Shown: one piece after another, positions 43,900 through 56,734 of the stretch | Position numbering within the stretch: the stretch's first letter is position 1 | Layout: every line of letters begins with the position of its first letter | The notes under the pieces: generated by a model | What the model was told of the DNA's origin: nothing | The model's input: only the letters and a program-made list of their open reading frames with translations | Database searches by the model: none | Position numbers and translations under genes: made by a program | NCBI GenBank assembly: GCA_004835665.1 | Contig: RBKR01000003.1 | Span: forward strand, 930,001-994,000 | Source of the DNA: Phoma sp. XZ068 | Lineage: Eukaryota > Ascomycota > Dothideomycetes > Pleosporales > Didymellaceae | Direction: 5' to 3' | DNA length: 64,000 nucleotides

Positions 43900-46091
43900 A
43901 TGCCCGCTTTGGCTCAACAGAAGGCGCTTGGACAAGACTTGAAGACGAAGAAGACCAAATCTAGAAATGGTTGTGGTCGTTGCAAGCTGAAGCGAGTAAG
44001 AATCTACAACAAACCCCCTCAAGCAAGACCCTGCTAACCATAAACCAGCTCAAATGTGACGAGACCGCCGGATCGTGCCAACAATGCATGAAGAGAAATG
44101 TCCCTTGCCCTGGCTATGAGAAGACCTTGAAGTGGTCCACCAAGTATGAGGTTTTCCAGCCCACACAATTCACACCATCTCCTCCCAAGCCCAGGACAGC
44201 ATCAGCTGGTATCCGCAAGACCTCCAAGGCCACAGGATCCTCACTTCCAAAGGACGTCGCACATGGCATCGTGGCACTTGCTGCTGTGCTACCTGCAAGC
44301 AGGAAGAGCGTAGATGTTGAGATGACTGGCAATGATAAGCAAACCACACCACCACTGGCCTCACCACCGTCCTTGGAAGAGCCGACTATTACCCAGGAGT
44401 CATCCGAGGAAGATGAGGACTCTCCTCGAGACTATGAACCGTTCCCCATGGATGACATTAATGTCTTGGATCCTACAATGCTTGATGGGTTCGTTGACGC
44501 AATCCCGCTCCCGAACGAGGAATTTCACTTTGACTCGTTCGATAACACTGACCTTGATTCAACTGCATTGGACGAATTTGGTAGCTTCGGCGATTTTGAT
44601 TTCGCCACGAATCCTTCGTCCAAACACAACGAGTCTTCAATAGAGTCATCTGTGTTGACCACTCGCGAGTCCAGCCGGGAAGCTAGCCCTCCTCGCCTCT
44701 CACGATCTTTACTGCTAGGCTTCTACAGACTCCCCAGTCCTTCACCCAATCCCTCATCGCCGGATGACCAGGAGTCACTTCTTATTCAGCATTATTTCAA
44801 AGACGTTTGTGCCGTCTTCTCTTCTTTCGATTCACACCTCAACCCTTTCAGGACCACAATTGGCAAGATCTACCGAGACTCACCTTCCATCAACTACGCC
44901 ATCCAATCCATGTCCGCAGCTCATCTCGCCAACACATTTCCATACATGGCTGCGATTGGCACCGATCTCCAGCGCAAGGCTGTTGCGGCGCTTCAGGAAG
45001 AGCTGCCCCTGGCACAAGCTGGCCACATTAGCTGTACAAGGACATTCCTCAGCATCATGATGCTTGGCCTAACCACCTCGTGGCATGACAGCAATGCTCT
45101 CGGCACGGAGTTCCTTGCCACTGCTCGAGGTCTCATCTTGCCAAAGCTGATGGACAGGTCTCAAGAAGCTGAGGTTCAGCGTGAAGCACAGTTCTTTGAG
45201 GAGTCTCTGATCTACTGGGAGATGGTCATGGGTTTCGTGACAGAAGACTCCATGAGCTTCTCGCGACAGTCCGGCATGCGCCCTCGGGTAGTCTCCAACA
45301 AGAAGAGCACCCCGGCAGGCCGACGTCCCGACGGTAAGATCGTTCCTCATCCGTGGACAGGCGTGGCCCCAATGGTACAAGCCTTGTTCGCTGAGGTTGG
45401 CCGCCTTGTTCGTAGTGAGCGATCACTCAACAGGGACTCTGTCATGGACCTCATCCGTCGGCAAGAGAACCTCTTCAACGCAACGTCGTTGGAAGAAGAC
45501 CTCCTGGCTGTGGACTACCCCTCAGTCGACGACATCGCTGATACCGGTGATGACCGCACCCCGAAGGAACACTTTACTGTCATCGCCGAAGCGTACCGTT
45601 GCGCTGGCTTACTTGAGCTCTACCGCGTCTTCCCCTCCATCCTTCGCAAGCGCTTGGGTAGCAACAAGTTGCCTGTATCCGAGAACGTCGACTTCAACTT
45701 CCCAATGCCCCGCTTCGAGACTCCATACGAAGACGCTGACATGAAGCTGTGGCTCAACTCTCTTGCCATGCACATCCTGCAGATGATTGAGTCTCTGCCA
45801 GCGTCTTCAGGGACATTCTGCATCCAGCAACTCGTCCTCACCGTTGCTGCCTGCGAGCTCAAGTTTGTTTCATCGGTCGACTTCTTCGACGTGCACGCCA
45901 ATGACTCGAAGGTGCTTCAGGCGAGAGAGAAGGTCATCCGACGTTTGGAGGTGTACGCCCATCGCCTGCCTGGCAAGCCACTTCGTCAGTTCATCACACT
46001 GATCAAGGAGACTTGGAGACAGTCAGATGAGGGCAACGACGCCTTCTGGATTGACATCATGAACGAGAAAGGCTGGCACACCATCATGTAA
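43900..46091 (+). CDS. Zn2Cys6 transcription factor
   Basis: Exons 43900-43995 and 44049-46091 give 712 aa. The binuclear zinc cluster is split by the intron and is perfect when joined: C-x2-C-x6-C-x6-C-x2-C-x6-C, beginning GCGRCKLKRLKC at about residue 25, preceded by the basic stretch KTKKTKSR. The linker and an acidic, Ser/Pro/Asp/Phe-rich region (about 140-260, for example DFGSFGDFDF) look like an activation domain. From about 265 a fungal-specific regulatory domain of the Fungal_trans_2 type follows (LLIQHYFKDVCAVFSSFDS). Targets unknown. It lies downstream of the MFS transporter on the same strand, so control of that gene is possible but unproved. Nuclear. The start was chosen because it lies at the end of a clean leader and gives the full cluster. 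Confidence 0.92.
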
Positions 46092-47219
46092 ACGATGCAT
46101 TTCCACCTAAATCTTTCAACGCCTTCATGTGTCTACGACCTTTACACCTTGCTAGCGCCTTTCAAAAGGAGCCCTCCAAAGGCTCCACCTTCTTCTGTCG
46201 TCCTCAACACGACGACATCCTGTTCCAACCCCTCCTGTACTTCAGCGTTCTTCCATTCCGGCTCACGGCGTTACATCTTTCATGCCTCCTGCCAAGTTGT
46301 TCGACAACTCAGCTTCGATGACTGGTCCTCTGGTCACAACCGATCCGATTGTCATGTCCATACACACGGTTCGACACGAACCGCTAATCACACGACTTTC
46401 ATCTAGACTATCCGAACCAACCCAACACACCGGTGATGGTGACTGTGGTGACCGACCACCCGCGACAACCCATTCGATACCCCTGCGACAACCCATCTTG
46501 CCACTACCATCTGGATCCTCGCACTGCCCTGCAACGACACCCTTCTGCGACCCCCCGGAGCCCATCTGCCATTTCTCCCTTGCGATACTTCCTTGCGACA
46601 CACCCTTGCGATCCTCGCGATTTTCCCGCTGCGACTTCAGCTCCAGGATACTTAATGAGGAGTCCATTTAGATACCCATAGCGACAAGCCTGGACTGTAT
46701 TTCTTCCCAAGCGCTTTACCCATGTTTGTTTGCATTTGCTTCTGGGTAGGTAAGGCTGGTCATGCTTGTGCTGTTGACACTACTGGAGCCACGCACCTTC
46801 CCTCGGCCGGTCCCTTGCATCTGTTTACGCACGCGACATTCGTATCAGCTGGACTGATGGTCGACATGGTTTACTTCTCGCGCATCTGTTTTTCGTTAAT
46901 TGTACATAGACTTTCTGCTTTACGATACCCCATCAGCGATTTGTTAGCGTTCTATTTGGACTATCGTCCTCGTTCCAAGGCATGGGCATGGAGGAGAAAG
47001 AGGGCAAGGAGAGACGAAAAAACAATGAGTAAGTCGGGCATCATCGAGCGAGGATAAAACCTCGCTCGACATCTCCTAGAGGATAACACCCTTTGAGACC
47101 GCATCTGAACATGTATCATACTTCATTGGGGGTATATGGACCGTATATACTGCCTCCCGCGTCGCTGAAAATGCACGCCGGGGCATCAATACAAACAAAA
47201 GCGCCGTGAGTGAGTGAAA
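46092..47219. other. Tail-to-tail region with overlapping spurious frames
   Basis: 1.13 kb between converging stops. Two overlapping frames of 129 (+, 46282-46671) and 134 codons (-, 46263-46667) exist. A C-rich patch (46450-46680) repeats words such as gcgacaacccat (twice) and tgcgac/tgcgat, which keeps several frames open. I treat it as 3' UTR or non-coding. Confidence 0.4.
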
Positions 47220-48017
47220 TCACATCACCGGCCTATTCGCCTCATCGTCGTCTTCACTATCATACGCAATGAATTCCCTCCTCCCACTGGAGCTCTTGAC
47301 AACGAAATACCGTGTCGCCTCGTACGCCCTAATCTTCTTATCCGCGCCAGGGCTGAAAATATCGTCTTTCTCGCTACCTTGGGTAGGAATTGCAAGCAGT
47401 AGTCGTTCAGCGCCAGGCAGTCGCAGCGCTTTCTCAGACGAAATTTGTTCCTCCTCGGAGTTTGCCGAAGCGCGCGAGAACCAGCGCAGGCCCAGGTGGA
47501 TTCCCTCGGCAACACAAGCCATGATGGTGACGGCAACGATGATCTGCAGCGCCCAAAGCGTGAGGCATGAGTCGCTGTACGCCGCGAACGTTTCAGGTTC
47601 CGAGTAGCACATGATTCGCTCGTTTGATCGTGATGTTGGTCGCGCTTCCTTGTTCATCAATACTTCGGTTGGCAAGGGTCGCCGCTCCTCATCATGGCCG
47701 GGGTAAGGCGTTTTCGAAAGCTTGTCGCGCACGTAGGATTCGTAGAGGTCGGGTTTTGCGTCACGAAAGTGTTCTAGCTCCGGGCCGAGATTTGTGCATT
47801 GATCGAGGCTTTGTCGCTGGTAGGGGGAGGCGCTGGGTGTTGGATCTGTTGGGTTCCAGTTGGCGGGTGTCCAGTGCGCGGCCGAGGGGGTTTCCAGGGG
47901 GCTGAAAGTATCGGAGACGAGGATGCAGTGACAATGTGTGCGTGGTTGTGTCCGTGTTGGTGCGGCTAATGATGATGTGGAGAGAAGTAAAGCTGTGAGG
48001 ATTGTTGAGGTGCGCAT
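47220..48017 (-). CDS. Small type-I membrane protein, unknown function
   Basis: Single exon, 265 aa. Signal peptide 1-19 (TSTILTALLLSTSSLAAPT), a Pro/Thr/Ser-rich luminal or extracellular part with a few Cys, one membrane helix at about 152-173 (LTLWALQIIVAVTIMACVAEGI), then a cytosolic tail with acidic patches (SEEEQISSEK, YDSEDDDEANRP). No domain recognised. The open frame, codon use and topology look genuine; function cannot be inferred. Faces the Zn2Cys6 gene across a 1.1-kb tail-to-tail gap. Confidence 0.65.
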   Translation of the reverse strand: MRTSTILTALLLSTSSLAAPTRTQPRTHCHCILVSDTFSPLETPSAAHWTPANWNPTDPTPSASPYQRQSLDQCTNLGPELEHFRDAKPDLYESYVRDKLSKTPYPGHDEERRPLPTEVLMNKEARPTSRSNERIMCYSEPETFAAYSDSCLTLWALQIIVAVTIMACVAEGIHLGLRWFSRASANSEEEQISSEKALRLPGAERLLLAIPTQGSEKDDIFSPGADKKIRAYEATRYFVVKSSSGRREFIAYDSEDDDEANRPVM

Positions 48018-50800
48018 GATGGCGGAGTGAAGGTTTGCAGAAGACTGTCCAAGATGTTAGTTGCGAGTGTTCGTATAGCAACATTGAATGCACTCACTCA
48101 GATCTCTGCACTTTTTCCAGTTTAGGTAAAGACGGCTCTTATCTACTCAAATTCTCAAGAACTGAGATTCCGGATGCGTCAAGTTGGGGTGGTACGAGGT
48201 CCAATAAGTACTGCAAGCTGTTGACCAGGGTCCAACGATGTGGTATGATGCTGTCGGTATGCCGATCAGATGTTCAATCGCGATGCTTCTTATTCGAAGC
48301 CTACAATAATGTCGTGATGAGTAGTAGCCGGAAGCAAGCAAACACGAGTGGCGCCCGCTCAGTACATGTACTCATCCGGCTGCTTACGAGCCGGGTCCCA
48401 GTCGAATCTTCGCATCCTTGGTGTGACATGCGCTAATACCGCACTCACCCTCGTCTCAGCTGCGCCCGTGGGCGGCCGGCTCTAGATGCCCTTTCAGTCC
48501 CTGTCGTTCGACTACCAGATCCCACCCGAGCGCCCTGGTAAGCATATTATTAGGCCGCTAAGTTTGCAGTAGCAATTTTCCAGGCTCTGTTTTTGCTATT
48601 GCAACGCTGGAAACGTGCAGTGAGTGGCCTGTGCCCAAGGGCTAGATCTCGAGGCTCGCAGCGCCCAAAGCTCGGCAGGCGCAGCCGTAATGCTGCTTGA
48701 CTGCACTGGCTCCGGCATCCCCGCAGATCGCGCTCCAATGTTACACAGAGTTCGCGGGTTGTGGGCGTGAGTGCGTGATTTGAGGCGCTCGTTTCGATAT
48801 CACACACTGCCGGTGCCGATGCGCAAGGCTGTCGCGTTCCAGGAGCCGTGTCTCCAGTCTCGCAAAACACGACCCCAACACAAAGTTACATCATGCTTAT
48901 CAAAGGATCTACGACAGCGATCCAGAGCTTCTCGTATCTGAGGGACAATTCCTGCAGCCTGCGGGAAGAGCCCGGCCGTACCCTTTCCACCTATACTCTT
49001 CGGAGAAACCGAGAGCGCCGCGCCCTGACCAACCTGTCTATTAATATTAGCCTTCCCCATCTGTTGCGTGCCTAGGTCTAGTACCTCATTTCGCAGTACG
49101 AGGCTGCCCACGTGCGCACGGGTGCGAGGCACCACAGCGCTGTGCATGCCTCATCAATCAAAGCACATGCAAGCGTGCGCAAAAGCACACTCCGCTTCAG
49201 CAGGATCTGCCTTGCCAACGTTGGGTTCCACCAGCAACAAAATGGAAGGGAACAAAGAATTGACGCGTTTCGCAACACGAGGCACAAAATGTTTACGGCC
49301 CGTGGGGTCCGCGGGGTCCGCACTGTCAGACAACTGATCATTGTACAAAAGCGTGGTTGCTTTGCGGAGCACAAAACAATGAACGTCTGGTGAGGTTGTC
49401 AGGAAACTCTGACACCTGTTGCGAAACGAGCTAGCGGCCAAGCTTTACGTTCGAAGCTTAAAAGGCTGACAAGATTTGCCTGGAAACCAGCGGTCGTCGA
49501 AACCATGGAGCTGGAGCGTTGACGTTGACAGTGTACAGACCCAGCGCAGAGATCCGTGTCACCATGAAGTGGAGCAGTTGGTTCTCCACCGTTCGCGAGG
49601 GAACCAGGCCTGAGGTCAAGACAACCACTGCAGGATGAGCCGCAGGGGTTAGCGTCCTTCGTGCAACGCATGACAGACATCTTTGAGGTTGTCCACCGGA
49701 GAGAGCTAGAGATCACAACAGGATCCTGCACCGGTGCAGACTCACCGTTCAGGACGATGTTGTCAACTTATCTCCCATCACATGCTTGTCCGGCTATCGT
49801 TCTTATCTGCCAGTAAACCTACAACGGCCTTGTCTGCGATGATGGTGTGCCATGTCAGAATTACTGCTTTTTGCTGACACCGGAAACATGCGGCTCTAGA
49901 GCTGCAAGATCTGCTACACCACAGGATGACCGCCCATCTGATAGTCCCGGAAGAAGCGTTGGGCACAAACTTGTAGGCCTCGACATAACACTTGCGATAC
50001 CTTTCTTTTCACGTATACAGCCGGCCGCCTCCCTCACTCCAGACGCTGTAGAGAATTCGATCACGACGTTCAGTGCAAATATCGCGTCTTGGTGCACTTC
50101 CCGAAACGGAAAGATCCTGAAGTTGCACAAATAAGAACGAGTAAGCAGCCGCAGCCTTGGAAGTATGCATCTTCGGACGCCCCAAGTGTACGGAGACTTT
50201 TAGCAACGTCAAAAATGAAGGTTTACCAATCAATCTTGAGTGCTGCCCGAAGGTCTTCGTCCGTTGTTTGCACTATCCCGCTGCTTATGGACCCTGACGA
50301 GTACTTGAGGAAGCCACGCTTTGTCAGAACAACGGCAAGTCACCTCGACTCACCATGATCGTGGACCACTTACGATGAGCGACGTCAGAAACACATGCGC
50401 TTTTGTCCGCTCAAACCGTCGCATTTTGCGCCGGCCTTAGATTGGTAGGCTTATCTTCCGCTGACAGCTTAACGTGAAGACGCGATGCTGAATGCAGGTA
50501 AGCCGCCCTTTTCCCTATGGTACTAGGACGACTACTCCACGTCGATCCATCAGCACCGTCACCACTTGGGACTTGGTATTGTCTAGAGTCATCGCATAAC
50601 GCAAGAGGGTCTGACAAACGCCGAGATGTTGCACGGCGTTGAGATGGAGTTAAGGATGATTGCACGAGAATATAAACCTTCGGTGCAGTCGGAGGCGCCA
50701 GAAAGGCAACTACCACAGCTAGCTAACTCGCTTCTACCTTCCAAACATCCCTGATACCACCTCGAGGTGTGGTCTTGCAATACGGCCTGCCCCCTTCACA
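48018..50800. other. Long intergenic region, no gene recognised
   Basis: 2.78 kb, the largest gap in the window, between divergent genes. Frames reach 133 codons, none with domain, signal peptide or splice support. At 49307-49321 a gtccgcgggg-like word is doubled. No transposon ends or terminal repeats seen. It may hold long promoters, a non-coding RNA or decayed sequence. Confidence 0.5.
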
Positions 50801-52638
50801 ATGGCCTACCTATTCCGGCATTCGTCGGTGGGAACATTCCTCCACTATGTCCGCCATCGCAACTTCGACTTCTCCCGCACCAAAGCCAAAGCAATATCAC
50901 CTTCGTCCTCGACCGATGATATCCCTGCCGCAATCCCCACCGACAGCATAATTGGTACCGAGCTCAAACTCGAGCAAAGTGCGACCCTCGTCGGCTGGGA
51001 TGGCCCCAATGACCCAAGCAACCCTCAGAACTGGCCGATGAGAGACAAGGTTCTCATGACGTCTTTGATTGGCCTGTACACATTTGCTGTGTATGTGGGC
51101 TCGTCCATCTATACACCATCACAGGAGGCCGTACAGGAGATATTTCACAAGTCGCACGTGGAGGGCTCGTTGGGTCTCGCTTTGTATGTGCTCGGGTACG
51201 GTATTGGATGTTTGCTCTTCTCGCCCATATCGGAGATACCGGCTGTAGGAAGAAACCCGCCCTACGCTATCTCCGGCTTCCTCTTCGTTATCCTGTGCAT
51301 ACCGACTGCACTCGTGGATAATTACGAAGGTCTGATGGTGCTCCGGTTTTTGCTTGGTTTCATGGCGTCGCCTTGCCTGGCCACAGCAGGAGCTTCCCTT
51401 GCGGACATCTGGACGATGGCTCAGTTCCCTTTCGCGGTGGCTTTGTGGGCTGCGACAGCAACTATGGGGTAAGCGTTTTCTCGACCGTGTAAAATAGCCC
51501 TGCTAACTGTGATAGACCTGCTCTTGGTCCAACGCTTTCCACATACGCCGTCCGCGATCTTGGTTGGAGGTTCTCGTCCTGGGAACTCATGATCATCGCT
51601 GGACCTGTCTACGTCCTGATGCTATGCATGCTGCCCGAGTCTTCGGCTCCTACAATCTTATACTATAAAGCAAAGCGCCTCCGCGAAGAGACCGGTAACC
51701 AGAACCTCATGTCAGATGCGGAAAAGAAGCAGAAGAATCTCAAGGCCTCCAGCCTGTTGTTTGATGCCCTCATCAAGCCCTGGGAGATCAACGCCCTTGA
51801 CCCCGCTATCTTGTTCACAACCGTCTAGTGAGTATTCATCTGGTGGAGATATGACATAACCAGCTAACCATTCCTTCAGCATGGGCCTATGCTACGGCAC
51901 TTACTACTCGTTCTTCGAGTCACTGCCCCTCGTGTACCCGGTCATGTACGGTTTCTCCGCTGAGAGCACCGGCCTTGTGTTCCTTGTCGTCGCACCCGCT
52001 GGCCTGCTCGCCTTCACGATCCACTGTATCTATCTCAAAGTCTACTGTTTTCCCCGTGAGTTCAACTTTGCTGCCTCAAGAAGTTCGTAACATCCTACTG
52101 ACACTAACACAGGCATGATGAGCGGCACTTTTGGCGAACTCGAGAACCATCTTTTGCCGGGCTTGTTTGCATCCCCGATCATTTGCATTGGCCTCTTCAT
52201 GTTTGGTGAGTTACACATTCGTCATGATCGCAATGAATTTCGCTAACGAAACCACAGCTTGGACTGCCCGTCCGTCAGTGCATTGGATGGTGCCAACTTT
52301 GTACGTACTTCGATGTACTCTCGATGACCTCGCTAACTCAAAACAGAGGACTCGGTTTCACCATATTCGGGACCTACTTCGTGGCGCAATCAGTATTGCT
52401 CTACATCCCTAACATCTACCCTCGATATGCCGCCAGCATCTTCTCAGCGAACAGTCTATCAAGAAGCCTGTTCGCATTTGCAGCAATCTTGTTCGCGAGA
52501 CCCATGTTTGTCGGTATCGACATCGATGGAGGTGTCAGTCTGCTTGCTGGGTTCATGGTCCTGTGCACTATCGGCATGTGGGTTCTGTTCCAGTTTGGAA
52601 AGGGCATGAGGGAGAGGAGTAGATTTGCTGTTGCTTAA
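50801..52638 (+). CDS. MFS multidrug/polyamine-type transporter (DHA1, CaMDR1-like)
   Basis: Exons 50801-51468, 51516-51827, 51880-52055, 52113-52205, 52258-52300 and 52347-52638 give 527 aa. The N-terminal cytosolic segment carries the subfamily hallmark DPSNPQNWP before helix 1. Helix pair 4-5 holds LRFLLGFMASPCLATAGASLADIW; the loop between helices 6 and 7 (about 265-305, KRLREETGNQNLMSDAEKKQ) is charged; 12 hydrophobic segments are expected. It belongs to the DHA1 proton antiporters related to CaMDR1, Flu1 and Tpo1 (drug or polyamine efflux at the plasma membrane); substrate is inference. It starts 29 bp after an ATG-poor leader and lies 476 bp upstream of the WD40 gene. Confidence 0.92.
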
Positions 52639-53114
52639 AGATTGCCCTGACTCTGGTGGATAAAGTTAAAGGCGCGGATACCAAATTGTAGAGTTAGACT
52701 GTAGATCCCACAAATATGAACCTCCACTGGCCCAGCACCGATATTTCACTTTTGTGACCATTATCACGAATATGAAGTGATCGGCAGGTCGGCGGGCAGC
52801 CGGGTGATGCTCCCACGCACTGGTGGGGCATCAGCACGGAAGCGCATCGTCATTGCGTAGCTGTCAACCTCACCCAAAGTTCACGGCGACATCAACCAGC
52901 TACCACTCCCAGCAATCCGCGAATGCGCCGCAATGCGTGTCAGCTCCTCCTACGCGAGCCCGCACCTTGAGAAACTCCCACCTGATTGATCACACCGTGT
53001 TTGCACTCCCCGTGCCGAATCGCGTGCATCTCCGCCGCTTCACTCGCCGCTGCGTTCCCACACCATCCTGGGAGCTCGCCAATCCCTTCTCACGAAGCTC
53101 CGTCTGCCTTTACA
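52639..53114. other. Intergenic, promoter of WD40 gene
   Basis: 476 bp between the MFS stop and WD40 start; C-rich leader-like sequence toward the start codon. No gene. Confidence 0.5.
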
Positions 53115-56100
53115 ATGAGGCATACCGTATACGATCGCTTGCTGAAGCGAGAAGTTGGCCACCAGCGCAGGACCTACACGGACATTCGAGGGATCTGTGG
53201 CGATAGGCATTGGGTCGATGACCTCGATATCGTGAACGAGTTGGAGGGCCATAACGGCTGCGTGAACGCTTTGAGGTGTGCATTTACTTTATCCTGGCTC
53301 ACTCCACACTGACTGACTGTCTGCAGCTGGTCAAGATCTGGCCGCCTCCTTGCCTCTGGCTCTGACGACCACCGAATCAATATCCATTCATACAACCCCG
53401 GCTCAGACACGGAGCAGTTCAGCTTGACAACATCCATTGTCACAGGTCACCGATCGAACATCTTCTCTGTGAAGTTTATGCCCTACTCGAACGACCGCAC
53501 CATTGTCTCGGCGACCGACGACATTCGCATATTCGACATTGAATACTCTGGACACTCGGCTCATGGCTCAGGAAGCAGACAAAGGACTGGTGGAACGCGG
53601 CCCAGCATCCATCAAGTGCGCAATGCCGCCACTCTCACTGGCACAGAAACAAACGAACGGGCATTTCGCAGTCATAATGACACAGTGAAGCGCATTGTCA
53701 CAGAAGACAATCCATTCTATTTCCTGACCTGCTCAAACGATGGCGATGTACGGCAGTGGGACGTCAGGCAACCATCGAAGACATATCCACCTGCACAGGA
53801 TGGTCGACTGCCGTCATGGGCAAGAGATCCAGATGCTGCCGATAATGTGCCACCACCCCTCATTTCGTACAGTCGATATGGCCTCGACCTGAACACGGTC
53901 TCCTGTTCGCCATCACAGCCACACTACATAGCACTTGGTGGTGCTCATCTTCACTGTTTCCTTCACGACCGTCGCATGCTGGGGAGGGACAAAAATCGCG
54001 AACGAGGATCTAGGCTATCGACACCAGGCAACTGGACTGAGAACGATGAAGAGATGTTAGGGCAGGCCACGCAATGTGTGAAGAAATTTGCGCCCAGCGG
54101 CAAGCAGCGAATGAAGCGTAACGACGGTGGCCACATCACGGCATGCAAGATCAGCGATGCGCATCCGAACGAACTCATTGTGAGCTGGTCGCAAGACCAC
54201 ATTTACAGCTTCGATATCCAACGGACGCCGGATGCACGTGAAGAGATCACAACATCGAAGGTGGAGATTGGTGATACCGCAGGACGGGTGAAGGACAAAA
54301 GTCGGAAGCGCAAGCGCCCAAAGTCGAGCACGCAGGAAGCCTCGGACCGAGCTGGCTCAAGGCAGCGTACCGAAAGCGTAAACGAAGACCTCGCCCTTCG
54401 AGTTAGGTATGGAAATGGCCAGTCTGAGGATATTCGCATTGGGGCTCCTACAAGCAATGGCATGTCGCAAGAGGAACTGAACGAGTTGCGTGGTACGGAT
54501 CACTTCCGAATCGCGAAGACAACAGTGAAGATCAAGAAGCGGATGTTCGACTTGGGTGGCCATGGCGAGTCTGGGTTGCATCTGGCATATACGTCACTCC
54601 TAGGCATGGCGCACTCGATACTGTCTGATATGGACGATATATCCAGATCATGGGGATATCCAGTGGATCCAGATCCCGTCGATGTTGCAGTGCAAAACAA
54701 ACTGCGCGATGACCGCGCTGCATCCCGACGCTTCGTCCAAGCAGCAGGCACAATTGCTCGGACAATGGGTGGACAGCTCCTGACAGGGTCGAGCTCAACC
54801 TCGGACGCTATGATCACGCAGTACTTTGCAGCAATCCAACATGCTCCCCGAGAACGAGAACTGCCACAGCACGAACAGTTTGGGTACGACTTCCTCAAAG
54901 CGATCCTGCTATGGCTGGATAGCGGGCCGGGTGCAGTCGTCGAAGGGTTCTCCAGTCGCAGTGGAGGTGATCGCCTGCCAATACCGCAAGATTCGGATAT
55001 GGACGCCATCGAAGAAATACTCATTCCTTACCTACTGGACCTAGCGAGCAAAGATCCGATTGTCAACGTTGATGCATCGAAGTTCATGACTGACGATATC
55101 CGAGTGCTCTTCTCAACCGAGATGGACGCCGTTCGCGCCTTTTCTCGAGCCATTCAGATTCCTTTCGCCGACCTGACTGGCGAGGAAGAGGACGAGGACA
55201 AACCTTCAGCAAGCCAGCATCGCGATGCAGCCAAGTTGAAGTGGGCCCATCAGATTGGAAGAGGTCTTCTACTCAATGCTTGCAAGACTGTCAAATTCTC
55301 CTTTGTTGACCGGGCGTTTGGTGGCCGAGGCATCTCCGATGCAAGTATCAGGGCGGAAGAGAGGGCGTTGAAGGAGCAACAAGAGGACATTGATCCTGTC
55401 GAGGACGAGCTGGAGCAGCTGGGCGCTGAGATTGCGAGGGCCGATGCGATTAGCGAGTTCGAGGCGGCGGCGTCAGGGTCTGGATCGGGATCGGGTGTTG
55501 AGCATGTTCCTGCCGAACTCCAGGATCTGCTGGACGAGGAAGATGACGAAGACTTGGAAGATGTTGACGTTGAAGGAGAGGAAGAGGATGTTGATGAGGA
55601 CGATGACGACAGCGACAGCGATAGCGGCAGTGGCAGTGACAGCGACGGTGATATTGAAGAAGAGGACGAAGAGGAGGAGTTGGGCTCAGAGACCGAGGAG
55701 GGGTTGAGTCGAACAAGAAGCGGACGTATGCTGTGGAGGTCAGATTTTGGCCGAAGGAGATACCAACGAGCAAAGGTGGAGCGTGACGTCCCTTGCGCGC
55801 CACACGCACGGGTGTATACTGGAGGCTGCAACGTCAAGACAGTCAAGGACGTGAATTACTATGGGCTTCAGGACGAGTACGTCGTCAGTGGCAGCGACTC
55901 GGGACATGTGTTCATCTGGGACCGTAAGACGGCACAACTGGTCAACATCCTCGAGGGTGACGGTGAAGTCGTCAACGTCGTGCAGGGTACGTTTAATCAT
56001 TGCTCACTCCAATCATACTGACTGTCTGTAGGACACCCTTACGAACCCACCATGGCCGTGTCAGGCATCGACCACACCATCAAGATCTTCTCGCCCGACA

Positions 56101-56486
56101 TTCGAGACCAGAGCAATGCCCGAAAAGGGATTGGCGTCCACTCTGCCAACACAACTGGATTCTCCAGCATCAACCTCGGCCGTCGACGAAGGCCCAGCCG
56201 GCCAGAGCCAGTAGTGGAGCCCAGCGATGACGAGGCGTTGAGTGACAGCGAAGGGGAGTATGCTGCCAGTGGCCTCAAGAGCCGCAAACGCATGCACCAA
56301 GCGTACCAGATCACGTCGAAGAACGATATGGATCGCCGAGGTGGACGGGACGACTACTTTATCTCGCAGGCGGTGTTTGCGCAGCTGGCGCGACATTTTG
56401 CGGCGAATCATGGTGGGGAGGGAGAAGTGGGTGAGGAGGGAGAGGGACCGATTATCATCACAGAGGATAATTGTAGTGTTATGTAG
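53115..56486 (+). CDS. DCAF8/DCAF6-like WD40 protein
   Basis: Exons 53115-53275, 53327-55986 and 56032-56486 give 1091 aa. WD40 repeats occur in two blocks. The N-terminal block (about 40-300) includes GHNGCVNALS, SGSDDHRINIHSY, GHRSNIFSVKF and the DWD-type QWDVRQ, which contacts DDB1. A long middle (about 350-800) is helical and ends in an extreme acidic run (about 700-790, Glu/Asp/Ser). The C-terminal block reads NVKTVKDVNYYGLQDEYVVS, SGSDSGHVFIWDRKT and AVSGIDHTIKIFSP, which is diagnostic for DCAF6/DCAF8. Such proteins act as substrate receptors of CUL4-DDB1 ubiquitin ligases; the target is unknown here. The start at 53115 gives MRHTVYDRLLKREVG, typical of the family's N-terminus. Converges on DPM2 (stops 248 bp apart). 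Confidence 0.88.
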
Positions 56487-56734
56487 GGCTTTGCTGAGGG
56501 TAGTTTATTGCCCGCTGGACTTATAGCATTCCAACATCTTGCCCGCGGGACTTGTTAGCACTCCAACATCTTGCACCATGGGGTCAGCAGCATGAATTAA
56601 ATTACTTTCATGATCTCAATTCCAAGTATAGCGTTGTCCCAGTGCTGCCACGGCGTACATGCTTGAACCTCCCGTGCGCCGCCCAATGCCAGTCCCCCTA
56701 TCCTCGTATCTATCGTACACGCGCAACGTGTCCC

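Noticed and set aside
46263..46671. Overlapping 129- and 134-codon frames downstream of the Zn2Cys6 gene
   Set aside because: Both strands are open at once because of a C-rich repeated word; no signal peptide, domain or intron structure.
2940..50800. tRNA genes or transposons in the long gaps
   Set aside because: No T-arm/anticodon arrangement, long terminal repeats or transposase/reverse-transcriptase frames were seen by eye; a tRNAscan and RepeatMasker run would settle it.
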